DNA from: Lachnospiraceae bacterium | GTDB lineage: Bacteria > Bacillota_A > Clostridia > Lachnospirales > Lachnospiraceae | Reading direction: 5' to 3' | DNA: 7,829 nucleotides | Assembly (NCBI GenBank): GCA_016281675.1 | Contig: JAEEJD010000019.1 | Span: 1 to 7,829 of the forward strand | Part shown: positions 5,622 to 7,829 of the stretch, piece after piece | How the letters are laid out: each line of letters opens with the position of its first letter | How positions within the stretch are numbered: position 1 is the first letter of the stretch | The notes under the pieces: generated by a model | The model's database searches: none | What the model was told of the DNA's origin: nothing | Seen by the model: the letters and a program-made list of their open reading frames with translations, nothing else | Made by a program: the position numbers and the translations under genes

Positions 5622-7829
5622 TCACAAAAGTCTGACAAAATCCTCCTGCGGCATAGGCCGTGCATAATAGAAGCCCTGTATCACGTTACAACCCATTTCC
5701 GTGAGCATATCAGCCTGCTCCTTGGTCTCCACACCTTCGGCAACGAGGTCGAATCCGAGCTTTCTTGTCATATTGACGACCGACGATATTATGACATTAC
5801 CCCTGTCCATGTTATCCGTCCCGCGAAGGAATCCCATGTCAAGTTTAACTATGTCGATCGGCGCGTCCTTTAAAAGGTTCAGAGAAGAGTAACCACTTCC
5901 GAAGTCGTCCATGTTGACTTTGAAGCCCATATCCCTGATACTCTGAACACGCGCAAATATCTCATTGACGTTATCCGCATATGCACTCTCGGTGATCTCG
6001 AACTGGATGAACTTTCTGGCTTCGGGATATTTGTCCTTAAGCTCTCCTATAACCGTAACGATCGACTCGTCAATAAGGCTGACTCTTGAAATGTTCACGG
6101 ATACCGGTATTGGTTCATGCCCTTCGGCAAGCCACTTTGCTATCATCTCAAACGAACTTCTCCATACGAACCTGTCAAGTTCGGTTATGTATCCGTTCTT
6201 CTCAAATACCGGAATGAACAGCCCGGGGCTGACTATCGACCCGTCAGGCTTGATCCAGCGCGAGAGCACCTCGGCTCCGACCATGTGTCCCGATATATGA
6301 TCATACTTGGGTTGGAGATAAAGTGTAAACTCCCCGTTCTCCATCGCCGATTTCATCTTCTGCGTGACCTCGGCCTCTTCCGACATGATCTTGGTCATCT
6401 TCTCGGTATAGAATATATACGTGTTACGGCTTCTGTCTTTCGATGTTCTGAAGGCGTATGTTGCATAAAGTGTCGCACGTCCGATCGATACCGACATATT
6501 ATCCATCTCATATAATCCGCACTTTAATGTGAGCGGATACTCTATTCCGAGATGTGCAACGGACAACTGGGTATCCGCTTTAAACTGCTCGATGTTTTCC
6601 GGAGTGTTTTCAAACAGACATCCGAACGTACCGGCTCCCATCCTGCCGCATTCGCCTCTCTTGTCGGCAAATTCCTCAATAACCTTGCCGACATATGAGA
6701 TGACCATGTCTCCTCCCGTATTTGAATACAGATCGTTGATACCTCCCAGACCGTTGATATCCGCGACCACCAGAAGATACTTCTTGTCCGGGTTTTCTGC
6801 CACAAGTCTCGTGACCGCTTTGAAGAATCCCCTCTGGTTATACATCCCGGTCAGATGATCCAGCAGCATCTGCTTCTTCATCTCATCGTTCAGATAATGA
6901 ACACAGTCTTCTATCCTTGAATAACCGTTTGCAACGGCGCAAACCATCTCATAACACGTTTTGTAACCGCACGCCTGACAGTCGAGTTCCTTCTTGATCT
7001 TCGACGTCTTGTGCATCGATGTGAATATTTCCTCGACGACATCAGCGGGAACCGAACATTTCTGGTGATAGTCCTCTTCTCCCTCCCATTCGAAATCTCG
7101 CGTGTTCAGGAAAGAGTATTTTTCTTCAAGCTTTGCGTACCTCTCATCGGGTGACATCTCTCCGTCATCCTGGTCACTCATGGCTTCATCAAACAGTTTT
7201 GAGTACTTCGGTATGGAATAATCCATCGTAAAGTTACTCCTGTCCACTGCGGGACCGTCTATGCATCCTGTTCTGCACAGATCGATCGAGACCAACGTCG
7301 GATGGTTGTTCCCGGACATCATCTGACCCGACGAAAGGAGCTTCTCCATCTTGGAATCAATTCCCACGCGTGATTTGAACAGATGCTTCGGAGAAAAATA
7401 TCTTGAAACGATGAATGAGAACGCGTCGTTTTCAACAATGGCGCGTCCGATACCGGAATACGGCATCTCAAGTTCCGCTTCGAATCCCGATATATCAGTA
7501 TCTCCTATATGTTTGAAAAGGCTGGAAAATCCTATGAGATAGTTTATGTTACGACCTGTATTGTATGAACTGAATTCATCGAATATGGCGGTACACGGTG
7601 ACAATAGCGCAAATCTGTCTTTGATCTCCTTATACTTACGGTAGTATATCGCGGCACATACACTCGGAAGCTGGACTGGAATAAACTTATCAAGAGCATT
7701 CGGGGCGTATCTCGAAACATAATTGGAAAATCCCGGACACGTATGGGCATAGAACTTCTCGGCCCTTCCCTGCTCGTTCATGTTTTCCCGCAGATACTTC
7801 GTATGACAGAACAGGCTGATGTCTCCTCC
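5622..7829 (-). CDS. [FeFe]-hydrogenase-like sensor / Fe-S / degenerate GGDEF / EAL phosphodiesterase fusion (5' end missing)
   Basis: Numbering is from the Met at 7781. The frame stays open for 16 more codons to the edge, and those residues fit the hydrogenase fold, so the real start lies outside. Residues 1-180 look like the H-cluster domain of group C (sensory) [FeFe] hydrogenases: HTCPGF with Cys15, SPCTA with Cys63, SGIGRAI (109-115), and LCRTGCIDGPA (168-178) with Cys169 and Cys173. All four ligands of the [4Fe-4S] half are kept. A PF04060-type Fe-S motif follows (Cys268, 271, 276, 293; ELDCQACGYKTC). The GGDEF domain (about 305-465) keeps DHLTGMYNQRGF but has GAGTF (382-386) and no inhibitory RxxD, so it is probably not a cyclase. 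The EAL domain (about 475-719) has EVL 504-506, Asn563, EITE 595-598, DDFGSG 625-630, Lys646, Glu682 and Gln702: all expected catalytic residues. I infer a cytoplasmic redox or H2 sensor that controls c-di-GMP hydrolysis. A ferredoxin-type N-terminus may lie outside. Domain calls are strong; the signal is inferred. Confidence 0.88.
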   Translation of the reverse strand, partial: GGDISLFCHTKYLRENMNEQGRAEKFYAHTCPGFSNYVSRYAPNALDKFIPVQLPSVCAAIYYRKYKEIKDRFALLSPCTAIFDEFSSYNTGRNINYLIGFSSLFKHIGDTDISGFEAELEMPYSGIGRAIVENDAFSFIVSRYFSPKHLFKSRVGIDSKMEKLLSSGQMMSGNNHPTLVSIDLCRTGCIDGPAVDRSNFTMDYSIPKYSKLFDEAMSDQDDGEMSPDERYAKLEEKYSFLNTRDFEWEGEEDYHQKCSVPADVVEEIFTSMHKTSKIKKELDCQACGYKTCYEMVCAVANGYSRIEDCVHYLNDEMKKQMLLDHLTGMYNQRGFFKAVTRLVAENPDKKYLLVVADINGLGGINDLYSNTGGDMVISYVGKVIEEFADKRGECGRMGAGTFGCLFENTPENIEQFKADTQLSVAHLGIEYPLTLKCGLYEMDNMSVSIGRATLYATYAFRTSKDRSRNTYIFYTEKMTKIMSEEAEVTQKMKSAMENGEFTLYLQPKYDHISGHMVGAEVLSRWIKPDGSIVSPGLFIPVFEKNGYITELDRFVWRSSFEMIAKWLAEGHEPIPVSVNISRVSLIDESIVTVIGELKDKYPEARKFIQFEITESAYADNVNEIFARVQSIRDMGFKVNMDDFGSGYSSLNLLKDAPIDIVKLDMGFLRGTDNMDRGNVIISSVVNMTRKLGFDLVAEGVETKEQADMLTEMGCNVIQGFYYARPMPQEDFVRLL

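Noticed and set aside
6400..6870. An active diguanylate cyclase in the hydrogenase-like fusion
   Set aside because: The signature is GAGTF, lacking the acidic residue needed for catalysis, and there is no RxxD site.
7273..7781. A genuine catalytic [FeFe] hydrogenase
   Set aside because: The proton-relay Cys is Thr and the diiron-contacting Lys is Ile, and the domain is fused to signalling domains, so a sensor role is the better reading.
7779..7781. ATG at 7781 as the true start of the hydrogenase-like gene
   Set aside because: The frame is open upstream to the edge, family-like sequence continues there, and no convincing ribosome site precedes this ATG.

Overview
The window is a single-strand block: all five protein genes I can support read on the minus strand, so transcription runs from the right edge to the left. 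The two outermost genes are cut by the window edges. Gene content points to an anaerobic Firmicute of the Clostridia, most likely Lachnospiraceae (Butyrivibrio-like gut or rumen bacteria). The pointers are a group C-like (sensory) [FeFe]-hydrogenase domain, an XpaC-TelA pair, and two large c-di-GMP-type signalling proteins, one with a seven-helix membrane module typical of that group. The organism is an inference from family content; no rRNA or other marker is present.

Right part (5622-7829): the 3' part of a large fused sensor/effector gene. In protein order it has an [FeFe]-hydrogenase H-cluster-like domain, a four-cysteine Fe-S motif (CxxCGxxxC...C), a degenerate GGDEF domain (GAGTF), and an EAL phosphodiesterase domain with every expected catalytic residue. 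Coding sequence continues past the right edge. A strong rho-independent terminator (about 5561-5597) closes this transcription unit.

Middle and left part (1-5568): a new unit begins at an extended -10 promoter packed against that terminator. Its genes are tightly spaced or overlapping: a 481-residue lipoprotein of unknown function, an XpaC-family membrane protein with an unusually long N-terminus, a TelA-family (toxic anion resistance) protein, and a membrane-anchored protein with degenerate GGDEF and EAL domains whose C-terminus lies beyond the left edge. The tight junctions argue for one operon.

Reading of the whole: upstream, a probable redox- or H2-responsive cytoplasmic protein could lower c-di-GMP. 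Downstream, an envelope-associated XpaC-TelA module is co-transcribed with a lipoprotein and a membrane protein that looks like a catalytically impaired c-di-GMP receptor. The idea that the two units form one pathway is inference from adjacency. The fusion of a hydrogenase-like sensor to an EAL domain is the most unusual item here. I see no tRNA, rRNA, CRISPR array, insertion sequence or riboswitch, and no gene-free stretch longer than about 90 bases.
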